Positions 31,590 through 43,192 are shown, counted from the stretch's first letter. The stretch: 64,000 nt of DNA from Fragilaria crotonensis (GCA_022925895.1 JAKSYS010000063.1:84965-148964); one strand, 5' to 3'. Program-made: numbers and translations. Notes: a model not told the origin generated them from the letters alone.

Positions 31590-33818
31590 ATGGTTTCAAC
31601 CAGACAAACTGTTGAACCAACTCCCTTTGTTCATTTGATGAACAATGTGTTGACCTCTGCCATGTATGCAACTGCATTTGAGGCATGGGGTGTGACTTCG
31701 GTCACTGATATCCTGTCCCTGACCAAGGAAGATATTGAGTCTGAGTTCCCTGGTGCTGATGGAGCAACAACCAGGCTCCGTTTGATGGATCGTAAGAAGG
31801 TCCTTGAAGTCCAAGATTGGTTCCATGAGGAGTGTGAAGATCCTTCTGCAGATGTGTGGTTTGGTTTGACTGCGGAGGTCCTTGAGGAATTCCGCACTGC
31901 TCGTACCGCAATGAAGACTTCCAAGAGCATTCCAAGTTTGACTTCAGGCAATGTTGCACCTGACCCTGCCCCACCAGCTGCTTCTGTTGACCGTGCTGCT
32001 CCTGATTTGGCTTATGAGTTTGCCAAGGCCACAAAGAGGAGCTTCTCTGATCTGAAGCAGTTCAAAGATGCGCATCAGTGGACTTGGTGGCATCGCCATT
32101 TGATTTCAACATCGCGTGCCCAAGGAATTGGGAATGTCTATGATGTCAACTTTGAGCCAACAACTGATGCTGAGAAGAAATTGTTCAAGCTCCAGAATGA
32201 GTTTGCCTTCAGTTGCTTGGAGCAGGCCCTCCATACTGCTGATGGGAAGTTGTTTATCCGTGAGTTTCAAGAGTCTGGAAATGCTCGCGGTGTGTATCAG
32301 CGTTTGGTTGCAACCTACAACACTGGTGAAGCTGGTCGTTTGAAGGCTGAGAAGATTGAGACTGAGTTGCAAGATATGAGACTTGATGTGAGGCAGTGGA
32401 AGAAAGGCTGCCAAGCTTTCTTGACGGCATGGGAGCACAAGATTCGCGACCTTGCTGAGTTGGATCCTGAGGCTGTGACTGAGTCCAAGAAGTGGCGTTG
32501 GCTCCGTCAAGCCGTGTTGCCTCACAAGACCATGGAGGCTGCAATCACCAACTTTGATTCCTTGGATAAGTTTGCGCGCAAGATGACTCCTGATGGTGAT
32601 GGATTGGGTTTTCAGGAGATGTTCAATCAGTTGATGGATGCTGCAACTCGACATGACAAGATTACGAAGGATAATGTTGCCAACCAACAACGTCGTGTCC
32701 AGGAAGGCAAGTTCCAAACTGTCACCAACAAGAAAGGCACTAAGGGTTCCAGTGATGGGAAGAAGGCCGATCCTGCTGTTGTTTGGAAGTATTATTCGCC
32801 TCAAGATTGGGAGAAGTTGTCTGTTGAGAAGAGGAAGCAGATTCTTGAGCAGCGCAAGGTTACTCCGCGACCACCACGTTCCCAACGTGCTAATTCTGCT
32901 TCAACCACCACCACGCAATCGTCGTCAACGGAGGCTCCAGCAAGTGCTGCTCCGATTCCTGCCACTGTGATTGCCAACCAAGCCCAAGTTGATGCTCAGT
33001 CAGTTGTGTCCTCCAGTTCTGCGGTTTCTGGATCTGCTGTCCCTGGATCTACTATCCGTTCAATGCTTTCCAATGCTGCACACTCGCGCCGTGACGATGA
33101 CAGTGTCATGGTTCAGGAAGGGAAGGTTTACCTCCGCGTCAAGATGGCAAATGTTAAGTATCGTTTCCGTGCCCACTCTGCTGCTCGAACTGCTTGTGCT
33201 GGTTCTCTCATTGATGGGGGAGCCAATGGTGGCTTGTGTGGATCTGATGTTTTGATTCTGTCGGAAACTGGCCAACGCTGCGATGTCACCGGTATCACCA
33301 ACAATGCTGTGACCGATTTGCCGATTGTCCAAGCTGCTGGTCTGATTCAAAGCTCCATTGGTCCGATTATTGGTATCTTCAACCAATATGCATCCATTGG
33401 TGATGGAAAGTCTGTGCATTCCTGTGCCCAACTGCGCAGTTTTGGCACTTTGATTGATGATGTCCCTATTGCTTGTGGAGGGACTCAGCGACTTGTGACC
33501 CCTGAAGGTTACATTGTTCCCTTGTCCATTCGTGATGGATTGGCTTACATGGATATGAGTCCCCCTTCTGCTGATGATCTTGACCGCTACCCTCATGTGA
33601 TTTTCACCTCGGACAATGCTTGGGATCCTTCGCTCCTTGACCATGAACATGCTTTGACTCCGGACGTTTATCATGTTGACTACACTCATGGTTTTCAGGA
33701 TCACCGCGTCAATGATTTTGGGAGGTTATCTTTGATCATCAAGCCCGTGTTGAGTATTGTTCTGTGCATGCCCATGAAGCTTCTGTGCACCGCCATGACC
33801 CTCACTATGAAGCCATGA
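31590..33818 (+). CDS. Copia Gag and protease frame of B
   Basis: Starting at the ATG at 31590 (MVSTRQTVEPTPF), 742 residues are read. The first 450 residues are a capsid-like helical Gag. No CCHC zinc knuckle is visible, which is common in one group of diatom copia elements. The protease motif AGSLIDGGANGGLCGSD (near residue 545) has the Asp of a retroviral-type aspartic protease. The frame ends just past 33720-33722, where a G run has one base fewer than needed to continue into pol (DFGEV-IFDHQ). Gag probably packages the RNA, and the protease frees the products. Confidence 0.85.
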   Translation: MVSTRQTVEPTPFVHLMNNVLTSAMYATAFEAWGVTSVTDILSLTKEDIESEFPGADGATTRLRLMDRKKVLEVQDWFHEECEDPSADVWFGLTAEVLEEFRTARTAMKTSKSIPSLTSGNVAPDPAPPAASVDRAAPDLAYEFAKATKRSFSDLKQFKDAHQWTWWHRHLISTSRAQGIGNVYDVNFEPTTDAEKKLFKLQNEFAFSCLEQALHTADGKLFIREFQESGNARGVYQRLVATYNTGEAGRLKAEKIETELQDMRLDVRQWKKGCQAFLTAWEHKIRDLAELDPEAVTESKKWRWLRQAVLPHKTMEAAITNFDSLDKFARKMTPDGDGLGFQEMFNQLMDAATRHDKITKDNVANQQRRVQEGKFQTVTNKKGTKGSSDGKKADPAVVWKYYSPQDWEKLSVEKRKQILEQRKVTPRPPRSQRANSASTTTTQSSSTEAPASAAPIPATVIANQAQVDAQSVVSSSSAVSGSAVPGSTIRSMLSNAAHSRRDDDSVMVQEGKVYLRVKMANVKYRFRAHSAARTACAGSLIDGGANGGLCGSDVLILSETGQRCDVTGITNNAVTDLPIVQAAGLIQSSIGPIIGIFNQYASIGDGKSVHSCAQLRSFGTLIDDVPIACGGTQRLVTPEGYIVPLSIRDGLAYMDMSPPSADDLDRYPHVIFTSDNAWDPSLLDHEHALTPDVYHVDYTHGFQDHRVNDFGRLSLIIKPVLSIVLCMPMKLLCTAMTLTMKP

Positions 33819-36196
33819 GACCCTATCTTGGATGGGTCAACCTTGAGCGTGTGAAGAAGACCTTTGAGAATACGACGCAGTGGTTTCGTGCTTCTGTTCG
33901 CTTGCCGTTTCGCCATCACTTCAAGAGTCGATTTCCTGCTGCAAATGTTCCTCGCCTGCATGAAACTGTTGCAACAGATACTTTCTTCTCGGATGTTCCC
34001 GCTCATGATGACGGCGTTCTCGGTCATGGAGGCGCTACGATGGTCCAAGTCTACTGCGGCAAGGACAGCCAGCTTACTCGTGGCTATCCGATGACTTCAG
34101 AACATGACATGTATCACACACTTGAAGATTTCATTCGCCAAGAAGGTGCCCCTGATGCTCTGCTCAGTGACAATGCTAAGGCTCAGATTGGGAAGAATGT
34201 CCAACAGATTTTGCGGATGTACCGTATTGCTGACTTCCAGTGTGAACCTCACTACCAACATCAGAACTATGCTGAGCGCCGGATTCAAGAGATCAAGAAG
34301 ACTGTCAATGCTTTGTTGGATCGCACCGGTACTCCTGCTGCTTACTGGCTTCTTGCCATGCTCTATGTGATCAATTTGATGAACCATCTTGCTGTTGCTT
34401 CCTTGGATTGGAAGACTCCCTTGGAAGTTGCTCATGGACAGAAGCCTGATATCTCGCCATTCTTGCAATTTCGTTGGTGGGAACCAGTGTATTATGAGGC
34501 TCCGGCGACGAGTGGTTTTCCGTCTGAAAGTGTTGAGAAGACTGGTCGCTGGGTTGGTATTGCTGAACACCAAGGTGATGTGCTGACCTACTTGGTGCTC
34601 ACTGACGACACTCTTCAGGTTATTGCCCGCTCCAATGTTCGCTCTACCCTTTCGCCGACGCATCCCAACTTTCGTGCCTATGCTCCCTCGCCTTCCGATG
34701 GAGGGGAGGATTTGATTCCGTTAAATATCGATCCAGGTGATTCTCCACGTCATGTCAAGGATATCATCTACAATTCGAGCGACCTTGCTGGTGTTAACGT
34801 TGATCCATCGGAACTCAAGCTCCCATACTTCACGCCTGACGAACTTTTGAATCGCACATTTCTTCACGAAGTTGATGGTCAACGCATGCGCGCCCGAGTC
34901 ATTCGGAAGATTATGGATAACGATGCGCACAATCATCAAAATATCAAGTTTTTGCTCGAGATTGGCGCTGGTGAACATGACGAAATTATTGCTTACAATG
35001 AACTTTCGGATTTGGTTGAGCGACAGGTCAATGAGGAGCGAAGCACTGATGATGTGTCCCCGTGGGTCTATGATGACATTATTGCACACCAAGGTCCTTT
35101 GAAGCCGACTGATCCATTTTACAAAGGCTCTTCCTACAATGTTCTTGTTCGCTGGATGAATGGTGAAGAAACCTATGAACCCTTGTATGAAATGATCAAA
35201 GACGATCCAATTTCGGTTGCCAAGTATGCCAAGGAACAAGGATTGCTTGATACTCCAGGTTGGAAGAAGCTTCAGAAGTTTGCGCGTCGGATCAAGAAAT
35301 TTCTGCGCATGGTCAAGCAAGCAAAGCTCCAACATGGGTCTCGTGGAATTCGTTTTAAGTTTGGAGTTCAGGTCCCTCGCAATTGGAAGGAAGCCATGGA
35401 ACTGGATGAGAGAAACAAGTCAACTTTGTGGCGCGACGCAATCAAGAAGGAGATGGACCAGATTGCAGAGTATGGAACTTTCCGCGATCTTGGAAGGGGA
35501 GCTACCGCTCCAGCTGGCTACAAGAAAATCACTGTCCGCCTTGTCTTCGATGTCAAGCATGATCTCCGTCACAAGGCGCGTCTTGTTGCAGGTGGCCATC
35601 TTACTGATCCGCCGAAGGACTCTGTCTATTCAGGTGTTGTTTCTTTGCGAAGCCTTCGTCTTGTTGCACTGTTTGCTGAATTGAATGGCTTACAGCTTTG
35701 GGCTGCCGATGTTGGAAATGCCTACCTTGAAGCTTTGACAAAGGAAAAGGTTTATGTTATTGCTGGTCCAGAGTTTGGGGAGCTGGAGGGTCATATCCTC
35801 CTGATCCATAAGGCTTTGTATGGTCTTCGTACTTCTGGTGCCAGGTGGCATGAACATTTTGCCGACACACTTCGTGATCTTGGATTCACGCCCTGCAAGG
35901 CTGATCCTGATGTTTGGATGAAGAATTGTGGATCGCATTATGAGTATATTTGCGTTTATGTTGATGATCTTGCAATTGCCATGAGAAACCCTGAAGAATT
36001 CATCGATATTTTGGTCAATGATTGTGGTTACAAGCTTAAGGGTGTTGGTCCAATGGAGTATCATCTCGGAGCGGATATCTACCGTGATAGCGATGGCACT
36101 CTCTGCTTTGGAGCCAAGTCCTACATTTCTCGTTTGCTTCGTACCTACGAATCGATCTTTGGGGGAGCAACCAAAGGAATACTCTTCCCCCCTTGA
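33723..36196 (+). CDS. Integrase and reverse transcriptase part of B Pol
   Basis: Homology begins upstream of the first in-frame ATG, so start is set by the frame join near 33722. The integrase core has Asp in ETVATDTFFSD, Asp in DALLSDNAKAQ and Glu in YAERRIQEIK, a DDE triad. The reverse transcriptase has WRDAIKKEMDQI, VRLVFDVK and YVDDLAIAM. The frame ends at FGGATKGILFPP, where a run of five G (36161-36165) holds one base too many. The expected continuation (FGEQPKEYSSPLD) is in the next frame. Confidence 0.85.
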
Positions 36197-37131
36197 TCGC
36201 AATGACCACCCAGAGTTGGATACCTCCGATGAGTTGCCTGAGTCCGATATTAAGCGTTTTCAGTCACTGATTGGCGCACTCCAGTGGGCTATCAGTCTTT
36301 GTCGTTTTCGATATTCAATGTGCTGTGATGACCCTTGGACGTTTTCGTGCCGCACCGCGCATCGGACATATGTTGCGTGTCCAACGCATTTGTGGCTATC
36401 TTCGCAAGAAGCCTGATGCTGCCGTTCGTTTCCGTATTGGTATTCCTGATACGACGATCCATGTTGAACCTCCTCGTCAGAATTGGGAGTACGTCTACGG
36501 TGATTTGTCTGAAGAACTTCCGTTTGATATGCCTGTCCCACTTGGGAAACCTGTTCGGATTTCTACGTTTGAAGACGCGAATTTGTTGCATGACCACGTC
36601 ACTGGACGTTCTGCAATGGGTATTTTGCACTTTGTGAATCAGACTCCGGTGGAATGGTTTTCTAAGCGACAGAATACTGTGGAAACTGCTACGTATGGTT
36701 CTGAATTTGTTGTTGCTCGGACTGCAACTGAACAGATTATTGATCTTCGTTACACGATTCGCATGCTTGGTGTGCCTTTGGACGGTCCTGCTTGGATGTT
36801 CGGTGACAATGAGAGTGTTGTTAAGTCTGCTACGATCCCGCATTCTTCTCTCATGAAGCGTCACAATGCTTTGGCATACCACCGTGTCCGCGAAGCGATT
36901 GCTGCAAAGATCTTGCATTTCTGCCATATCCCTGGTAATCAGAATCCTGCTGATGTTCTTACCAAGTTCTTGCCTTGGGCCACGTCTTGGCCATTGATTG
37001 AGCCCATTCTGTTTTGGAAAGGGGAGACCGATAAGTCTGCATCTGATGATGATCCTCAGACATTCTCCTTGAGTATCGCGTCCATCACAGAGGGGAGTGA
37101 CAAAACCCTACTTGACTACTGGTATGGTTGA
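36166..37131 (+). pseudogene. Last part of B Pol: end of RT, and RNase H, two more frames
   Basis: From 36166 the frame reads QPKEYSSPLDRNDHPELDT and LIGALQWAISLCRF. Then it shifts again near 36305-36310 (an extra base in TTTTCGAT) to DIQCAVMTLGRFR. The RNase H continues to the stop at 37129-37131, with TYGSEFVVARTATEQI, FGDNESVVKSA and ADVLTKF. A perfect normal Pol would be obtained by removing one base in each spot. Both could be sequence errors. Confidence 0.85.
37089..37097 (+). promoter_or_regulatory. Polypurine tract of B
   Basis: AGAGGGGAG directly precedes the 3' LTR at 37098. It is the expected primer for plus-strand DNA synthesis. Confidence 0.7.
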
Positions 37132-37386
37132 GCTGGTATTGGGTACTGTATGCTTGAATACTGTACTACTGTCTGTTTCCTGACACGATACTACATTCTA
37201 CACACATGGTATGTTTTCTACACAGTTTCTACATGCTTCAGATTATGGAAATCCTACGATTAAATTATAATTATTGTTGTTGCGAAATCGATAAGTACCA
37301 TCGGTAGATTGTTCGGATTGATCACCCGTTTCAATCTATCATACCACTGTTTTCCCCTGTTTTGTACCGTTGTTTGCTCGCTGTTA
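37098..37386 (+). repeat. 3' LTR of B
   Basis: This 289-bp copy is the partner of 30234-30523. It is followed by the TGAGT duplication at 37387-37391. Confidence 0.95.
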
Positions 37387-37391
37387 TGAGT

Positions 37392-37495
37392 TATAAACGA
37401 CTTCCTTTGTTATCATTATTATCGTTAGGATCCGACTAGCATTCTAGTACCAGGTTCAAGCCTTCCGTACAGTCGAATACTACGGCATTACAACA
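37392..37495 (+). repeat. 5' LTR of A, right part
   Basis: TATAAACGACTTCC through GGCATTACAACA, matching 43195-43298 with two changes (T for C at 37413, A for T before CAACA). It directly follows the duplicated TGAGT of element B. Confidence 0.93.
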
Positions 37496-37507
37496 TTGTT
37501 TCGAGAG
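37496..37507 (+). promoter_or_regulatory. Primer-site position of A
   Basis: TTGTTTCGAGAG starts immediately after the LTR. No tRNA complement is recognised. It is the exact complement of CTCTCGAAACAA inside the LTR (30203-30214), the right arm of the LTR hairpin, so self-priming can be considered. This is a hypothesis. Confidence 0.35.
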
Positions 37508-37540
37508 AAAAGGTAAAAGAAAAACGAACAGACGTACTAA

Positions 37541-37901
37541 ATGGTAGAAGACCGAGACATCGATAGTCTGGTTAACGAGCTGAGAACTTTAAAAGTCAGA
37601 GTCAGCCAAGTGGAAGCCCAACTGCGCAAAACGAGATCACGACAAGCAGAAGCAACGGCAGCACTTCCAACGACAACACCAACCCTACCGCAAACCAACC
37701 TAACGAGAGGAGATAGAGTTCGAATCATAAACAAAATCAAACGACCAGCAAACTGGCTCGCACGCTGGGACGAGCGAGATATCGAAAATGAACGAAGAGC
37801 GAGCAACCGTGACGCACACCGTGCGAGACCAAGTGTGGATAATCACGGACAACGGAACGAAGACGTGGAGAGCCCCGAACAACTTAGAACGAACCGCTTA
37901 G
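37541..37901 (+). pseudogene. Leader ORF upstream of gag in A (one frameshift)
   Basis: From ATG 37541 the frame reads MVEDRDIDSLVNELRTLKVR then RGDRVRIINKIKRPANW and DIENERRA. It then shifts near 37795-37803 to TVTHTVRDQVWIITDNGTKT and WRAPNNLERTA, ending at TAG 37899-37901, just before the Gag ATG. A recognisable copy of the last block exists in element 0 (HFITADNCVQRW), so this is a conserved family feature. The product would have about 120 residues with a basic middle; function unknown. Confidence 0.5.
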
Positions 37902-37907
37902 TGAGAC

Positions 37908-39722
37908 ATGAGTACTACCACAGACTCCACAGGACAGCGAGGCGCCGGCGGCGGACGCGGAAGAGGAGGACGCGGTGGGAGTCGACCAACACCCACCGGT
38001 CGTGGACAACAAGCGACTAGGCAACGCGCACCGAATTTCAAAGGCAACACAAATGAGATGAACGGGCATGTGTTTCAGTGTTCCGAGGAGCAGACCGACA
38101 GATTGCAGTACAAGACAACACTCGAAGCCCTACAGTCACATGTGAAGAAGTCCCTCAAATACCCGGAGGATATGGCACCGCTGTTTGCACTCACAATGTC
38201 GGAGCCTGCTATCGAAATGCCACAAGAAACCGGAGCAAACCCAAGCAGAACAGAAGACATGATCTACACGGAACAAGTGAAGCAGTATGTGAAGCGTGCC
38301 AGTCTATTGACAAGCAATAAAGCCGCCACACACGCGGTGATCTGGGGACAATGTAGCGAAGCGATGAAAGCGAGAATCAAGACCCTTGACGACTACCAAA
38401 CGAGGGCAGAGGCAAACGACTGCTTCTGGTTACTACAGAAGATCAGGGCGGTCACCATGGAACTTGACGAGAAGAAGCATGGCATCATGTCACTTCTCGA
38501 TGCGAGATGCGAACTCCTCAACTGTCGACAGGGGCACAATCAGACTGTAAGCAAGTACAGGGAAACCCTCAAAGGATGGGCCGATGCCATCAGGTTTCAC
38601 GGAGGCAGCGTGGCAGAAAAGTTTGACTCCGTCTCGGCACTAGACGCAACCGGGAGCGAGCGTACGATTGCGCAACGAGAAGAAATTGCCACCGAGGAGA
38701 CCCTTGCCATGCTCATGATACGAGGCGCAGACCAAACCAAGTATGGAACTCTGATCGCCGACTTGTCAAACCAGTTCGTCAAAGGAAAGGACGAGTACCC
38801 GAAGGACACGGCTTCCGCAGAAAGCCTACTCGAACTATATGAGACCCCGGTGAACCAGCCAACGGCAACGACACACCGGATGCCAGCCAGGAGCGCCGGG
38901 ACGACGACACGAGGAGTTGGATCGGAAAGCAACGCTTTAACCTTCGCTCAACAAGGAGTCAGCTATGCCGAACGAGTGGCAGCGTCAGTTGCAGGAACGG
39001 ACGGGGTGGTGCACGCCGGCATCACGTGCCACGGTTGTCAAGGGTATGGACACTACGCCGGGGATTGTCCCGGAGCGACTGCGTCGGGCACTACGCTCAC
39101 GCAGTATGCGTTCATGCTTGCGCAATCCATCGACAGCGGCATTGATCCGGATTGGATCCTGTTGGACTCGCAGTCCACGATATCGGTTTTCAGGAATTCG
39201 GACATGTTGTCCAATATTCGAGAGAGCGAACGTACGCTCCGAGCGATTACGAACGGAGGCCACCAGGACTCCAACATGATTGGTGATTTTCCGAACCTCG
39301 GCGAGGTATGGTACAACAGCGAATCCATCGCAAACATCCTGTCGCTTGCAGACATACGCAAGGTCTGCCGCGTCACCATGGACTCCGACAGAGAACATGC
39401 ACTCCTTGTTCACCGACTTGATGGATCAGTGATGAAGTTCAAGGAGCACGAATCTGGTTTATATGTGTACAATCCTAACATTACTAACAAAATTGTTACC
39501 GGTTACTCGATTCTATCCACAGTAGCCGAACAAAAGAAATTGTTCTCGCGCCGCGAAGTAAAGGCAGCGGACGCCGCCAGAGAACTGTACTGTAAGATAG
39601 GACGACCCCATGAATCTGAGTTTGAGTCCATCTTGCGAAGGAATCTTATTCGGAACTGCCCTGTCACACCAAACGATGCGAAGCGCTCCTCACCATATAT
39701 GGGCCCGACATTGCAGTCTTAA
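37908..39722 (+). CDS. Copia Gag and protease frame of A
   Basis: The product has 604 residues. It starts MSTTTDSTGQRG with a Gly/Arg-rich segment. The capsid part follows (EDMAPLFA, SKYRETLKGWAD). The zinc knuckle CHGCQGYGHYAGDC (CX2CX4HX4C) lies near residue 370, and the protease motif WILLDSQSTISVF near residue 415. It ends in NCPVTPNDAK then leaves frame. Expected continuation is RALLTIYGPDIAVLKGK in the pol frame: a GC pair is missing near 39683-39687. The ATG at 37908 lies 7 bp after the leader stop. Confidence 0.88.
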   Translation: MSTTTDSTGQRGAGGGRGRGGRGGSRPTPTGRGQQATRQRAPNFKGNTNEMNGHVFQCSEEQTDRLQYKTTLEALQSHVKKSLKYPEDMAPLFALTMSEPAIEMPQETGANPSRTEDMIYTEQVKQYVKRASLLTSNKAATHAVIWGQCSEAMKARIKTLDDYQTRAEANDCFWLLQKIRAVTMELDEKKHGIMSLLDARCELLNCRQGHNQTVSKYRETLKGWADAIRFHGGSVAEKFDSVSALDATGSERTIAQREEIATEETLAMLMIRGADQTKYGTLIADLSNQFVKGKDEYPKDTASAESLLELYETPVNQPTATTHRMPARSAGTTTRGVGSESNALTFAQQGVSYAERVAASVAGTDGVVHAGITCHGCQGYGHYAGDCPGATASGTTLTQYAFMLAQSIDSGIDPDWILLDSQSTISVFRNSDMLSNIRESERTLRAITNGGHQDSNMIGDFPNLGEVWYNSESIANILSLADIRKVCRVTMDSDREHALLVHRLDGSVMKFKEHESGLYVYNPNITNKIVTGYSILSTVAEQKKLFSRREVKAADAARELYCKIGRPHESEFESILRRNLIRNCPVTPNDAKRSSPYMGPTLQS

Positions 39723-42700
39723 AAGGCAAGACCACCAGGAGTACGGCTGCCCCGCGTGTACCAACTTTCGAAGCCGTGCCGATCCCTCCCCCCGTTCTCG
39801 CGCACCATAGCAAGGTGACAATCTGCATGGATTTTCTGTTTGTACAAGGCATACCGTTTTTCCACACCATCTCCCGTGGTATCGGTTTCCGGACAGTTCG
39901 ACAGGTACCAGATCGTAGCAAGGCAGTCATACTTGAAGCCACACGCAAGGTCATCAATCTGTACCAATCACGTGGTTTTCACGTGTGCGACATCCACGCA
40001 GACAATGAGTTCGAATGCATTCGCGAGAACGTACGTCCAGTAGAAATGAATGTGGTACCGGCAGACAGTCATGTGGGAGAGATAGAGCGTTCCGTACGCA
40101 CCATCAAGGAGCGACTCCGCACGTGCGTGCACGGTTTGCCGTTCGAGCGTCTCCCCAAACTGATGATACGACACATGGTCAACGAAGTGGTGCGCTGTTT
40201 AAATCAATTCCCCTGGAAGAACGGAATCTCGGACGACATGAGCCCAGCTGCGCTAGTCACAGGACACCCATCGCCTGATTTCAATCACATGAAACTCGAA
40301 TTTGGGACCTATGTACAAGTGTTCGAAGACAACGATCCCACGATCACCACGCGCGCCCGATCTATGGGCGCCATCGCGCTTGGTCCAACTGGGAATGCCC
40401 AAGGCGACTACAATTTCATGTCACTCTCCTCGGGTGCGAAAATTTCCCGACACCAATGGACAGCGTTACCGATGACGGACACTGCCATCGCTCGCGTACA
40501 CGCACTCGGTATCGAGGATAACCAACCAATGATACAAGAACGCGGACTGGTGGTCGAGTGGCGTCCGGATCACCCGATCGACGATTCGGAGTATGATCGA
40601 GACTACGCTTTACCACGCCACGTCCCCATCGATGGTTTCGTTCCCGCCGATTTTGACCCCATCGAAGATGATGAGGCAGCCGATCTACTCGACGACGCCG
40701 CAGCGCACGGCCTTTTCCTTGAGCCCGGTGCAGTCGCCCGAGTCGCCGTGGCTCCAGGAGCGGATGAAGACGAGGACGAGAACCCACAGCATCTCGACGA
40801 CCCTTGGCTGTTTGAAAATGCCGAACACGAACGACCGGCACTCGTCGACAACGACGAAGAAAACGAAAACGAAGAAAACGAAAACGTAACCAACGAAGGA
40901 GCGTACGAAGGAGCGTACGACGAAGACGACGCGGCGCACGCAGACGATACCAACGACAACGAATACAAAGTAACACACGACAACGACGATGAGGCTAGTA
41001 CAAACGAAGGAGCGCCAGACGACGGCGCGCAGAATGACAACAACATAAACGGAGGCGACGAGGACGCGCACGACGGAGACGAACAGTATGCGAGGGCACA
41101 CGAGAACGAGAACGAGCATGCAGCACCTACAAACGATGCGAACGGCAACAACGACGGTGCCGGAAATGACCCTACCAGAACCAGGACATACAACCTGCGA
41201 CACCGAGCACCACCGAAGGCCAGTTTCAACGAAGCGATGGACAACCCGCATGACGGGAAGTCTTATTACCCGCCGACACAATTGACACAACACGCAAAAA
41301 TCGTTGCCGCTATTCAGAGAGTATATGGCTTCGTGATGACACAGATGACGGCGAGGGCAGGCATAAAAAAACACGGGAGAGCGGCCGAGGAGGCACTCAT
41401 GCAGGAGTTTGCTCAATTCGAGACGCTACACGTGTACGAAGCACTGGACTCGAGGTTTTTAACGGCAGAACAACGAAGGGGCGCACTCAGAGTCATTAAC
41501 CTCATCAAAGAAAAACAAAACGGGACCCTCAGGGGGCGCACGGTGGCCGATGGAAGCGTACAAAGATCCCTTTATGACAAGTCAGAGACGGCATCGCCAA
41601 CGGTGGCATCGGACGCGTTACTGCTGTCCATAATCATTGATGCATATGAAAAACGAGACGTAGCAACCGCAGACGTGGTCGGGGCGTACCTCAAAGCTTT
41701 CATGGACGACTTCGTCATCATGAAGTTTACGGGAGAGTCGGTAGACATTTTGTGTAAGCTAAACCCAAATCACGCCAAGTTCGTGGTTCTCGAAAAAGGA
41801 GTCAAGGTACTGTATGTGCGTTTGATCAAGGCCATATACGGGTGCGTGAAGTCCGCACTCTTGTGGTACAAGGTGTTTTACTCATCACTACAAGCTATGG
41901 GTTTCGTGTTGAACCCGTATGACTCTTGCGTCGCGAACTGCATGATCAAAGGAAAACAATGCACTGCTGTCGCGTGGTACGTAGACGATGCCAAGATTTC
42001 ACATGAAGACCCTGAAGTGGTGACAATGATCATAAGCAAAGTGGAAGAGCAGTTCGGGAAAATGACGGTGACCCGGGGAAGAGAACACGTGTTCCTCGGC
42101 ATGAACATCAGGTACACTGACGAGGGTACCGCAGTGATCGGCATGAAGAGGTACCTGCAGGAGGCAATCAACGAATGCGGATTAGACCTACGACGCGAGG
42201 CCAGTACACCAGCCAGGAGGACCCTGTTTGAAGTTGATCCAGCGTCAACACCTCTGGACAAAGGAGCGGCTGAAACGTTTCACAGGATCGTGGCAAAACT
42301 GCTGTACGTGTCGATTCGCGCGCGTATGGACATACTACCGGCCATCGGATTCCTATGCACACGGGTGTCGCGAAGCACGGAACAGGACCAAAGCAAACTG
42401 CGACGAGTGTTGGAGTACTTAAAAGGCACAATGGACCTCGAATACACGCTCGGGGCAGACAGCATGACCAAGTTGCGGACATGGGTAGATGCGTCGTACG
42501 CGGTACACCCCGACATGAAGAGCCACACCGGCGGGATAATGTCCCTAGGGATCGGTGGTTTTGTGCCAAAATCGAGGAAGCAAAAGTTGAACACCAAGAG
42601 CTCGACCGAAGCAGAACTTGTTGGAGCTAGCGATTACCTACCGAATACCATGTGGGCGAAGAATTTCCTGGAGGCACAAGGGTACAATATTGTGGAGAAT

Positions 42701-43192
42701 TATTTGGAGCAAGATAACGAGAGCGCCATCAAGATGGAGAAAAACGGGCGTTCCTCGGCTGGACCGAGGTCGAGGCATATTGACATCCGATACTTTTGGA
42801 TTAAGGACCGGACGGAGTCAAACGGGATCCAAATCCGACATTGCCCTACATTGCAGATGCTCGCGGATTTTTTTGCTAAGCCGCTGCAAGGCATTCTGTT
42901 CACCAAGTTTCGCGACGTCCTACTAGGTTACAAACACATTGACTCTTTGGCCCTGGACCCGACTTCGACGCTCGAGGAGCGTGTTGGAGGTGCAGTGAAA
43001 CGAGCTGACGGCCGCGGGACTGACGGGCCAGATTATGAAGAGATTACCGACGTACTAAAGGAAAGTACGAGAGAGACGTGGGCGGACGTAGTAAGGAAAG
43101 GTGTGGACGCGGGCAGCGAACGTATTCGTAGAGCGAATAAGAACGTGGTTTCGAGAGATCATTCTCTCGAAACAATTCCGTTAGCGAAGTGA
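39688..43192 (+). CDS. Copia Pol of A: integrase, reverse transcriptase, RNase H
   Basis: In-frame homology begins upstream of any ATG (LLTIYGPDIAVLKGKTTRST), so translation depends on the gag frame. Integrase residues are ICMDFLFV, IHADNEFE and GEIERSVRTIKE. A long acidic, Asn/Glu-rich linker follows. The reverse transcriptase has TADVVGAYLKAFMDD, LKAIYGCVKSALLW-like spacing and YVDDAKIS. RNase H has VDASYAVHPD, TEAELVGAS and DNESAIK. The frame does not stop at the LTR but continues 211 bp into it, ending at TGA 43190-43192, which is also where B inserted in the 5' LTR copy. The C-terminus (KRADGRGTDG onward) is thus encoded by the LTR. Confidence 0.9.

Larger units (their letters stand above)
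30234..37386 (+). mobile_element. Ty1/copia LTR retrotransposon B, nested in the 5' LTR of A
   Basis: The target duplication TGAGT (30229-30233 and 37387-37391) is exact. The LTRs of 290 and 289 bp start TGACAAAA and end CTGTTA. They differ by one 2-bp and one 1-bp indel, so the insertion is young. The uninterrupted site is preserved in the 3' LTR of A at 43190-43194. Total length is 7153 bp. It has a long untranslated leader, a gag-protease frame and a pol split by three single-base shifts. Its PBS matches tRNA-Asn. Confidence 0.96.

Noticed and set aside
39722-39776. Programmed -1 frameshift between Gag and Pol of A
   Set aside because: No slippery heptamer lies at the point of frame change. 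A missing GC pair in AAGCGCTCC explains it and restores the family motif exactly. Cannot be excluded fully.
40603-41416. Long minus-strand frames opposite the A linker
   Set aside because: They mirror the acidic low-complexity linker of Pol and have Ser/Phe-rich or Val-rich composition only.
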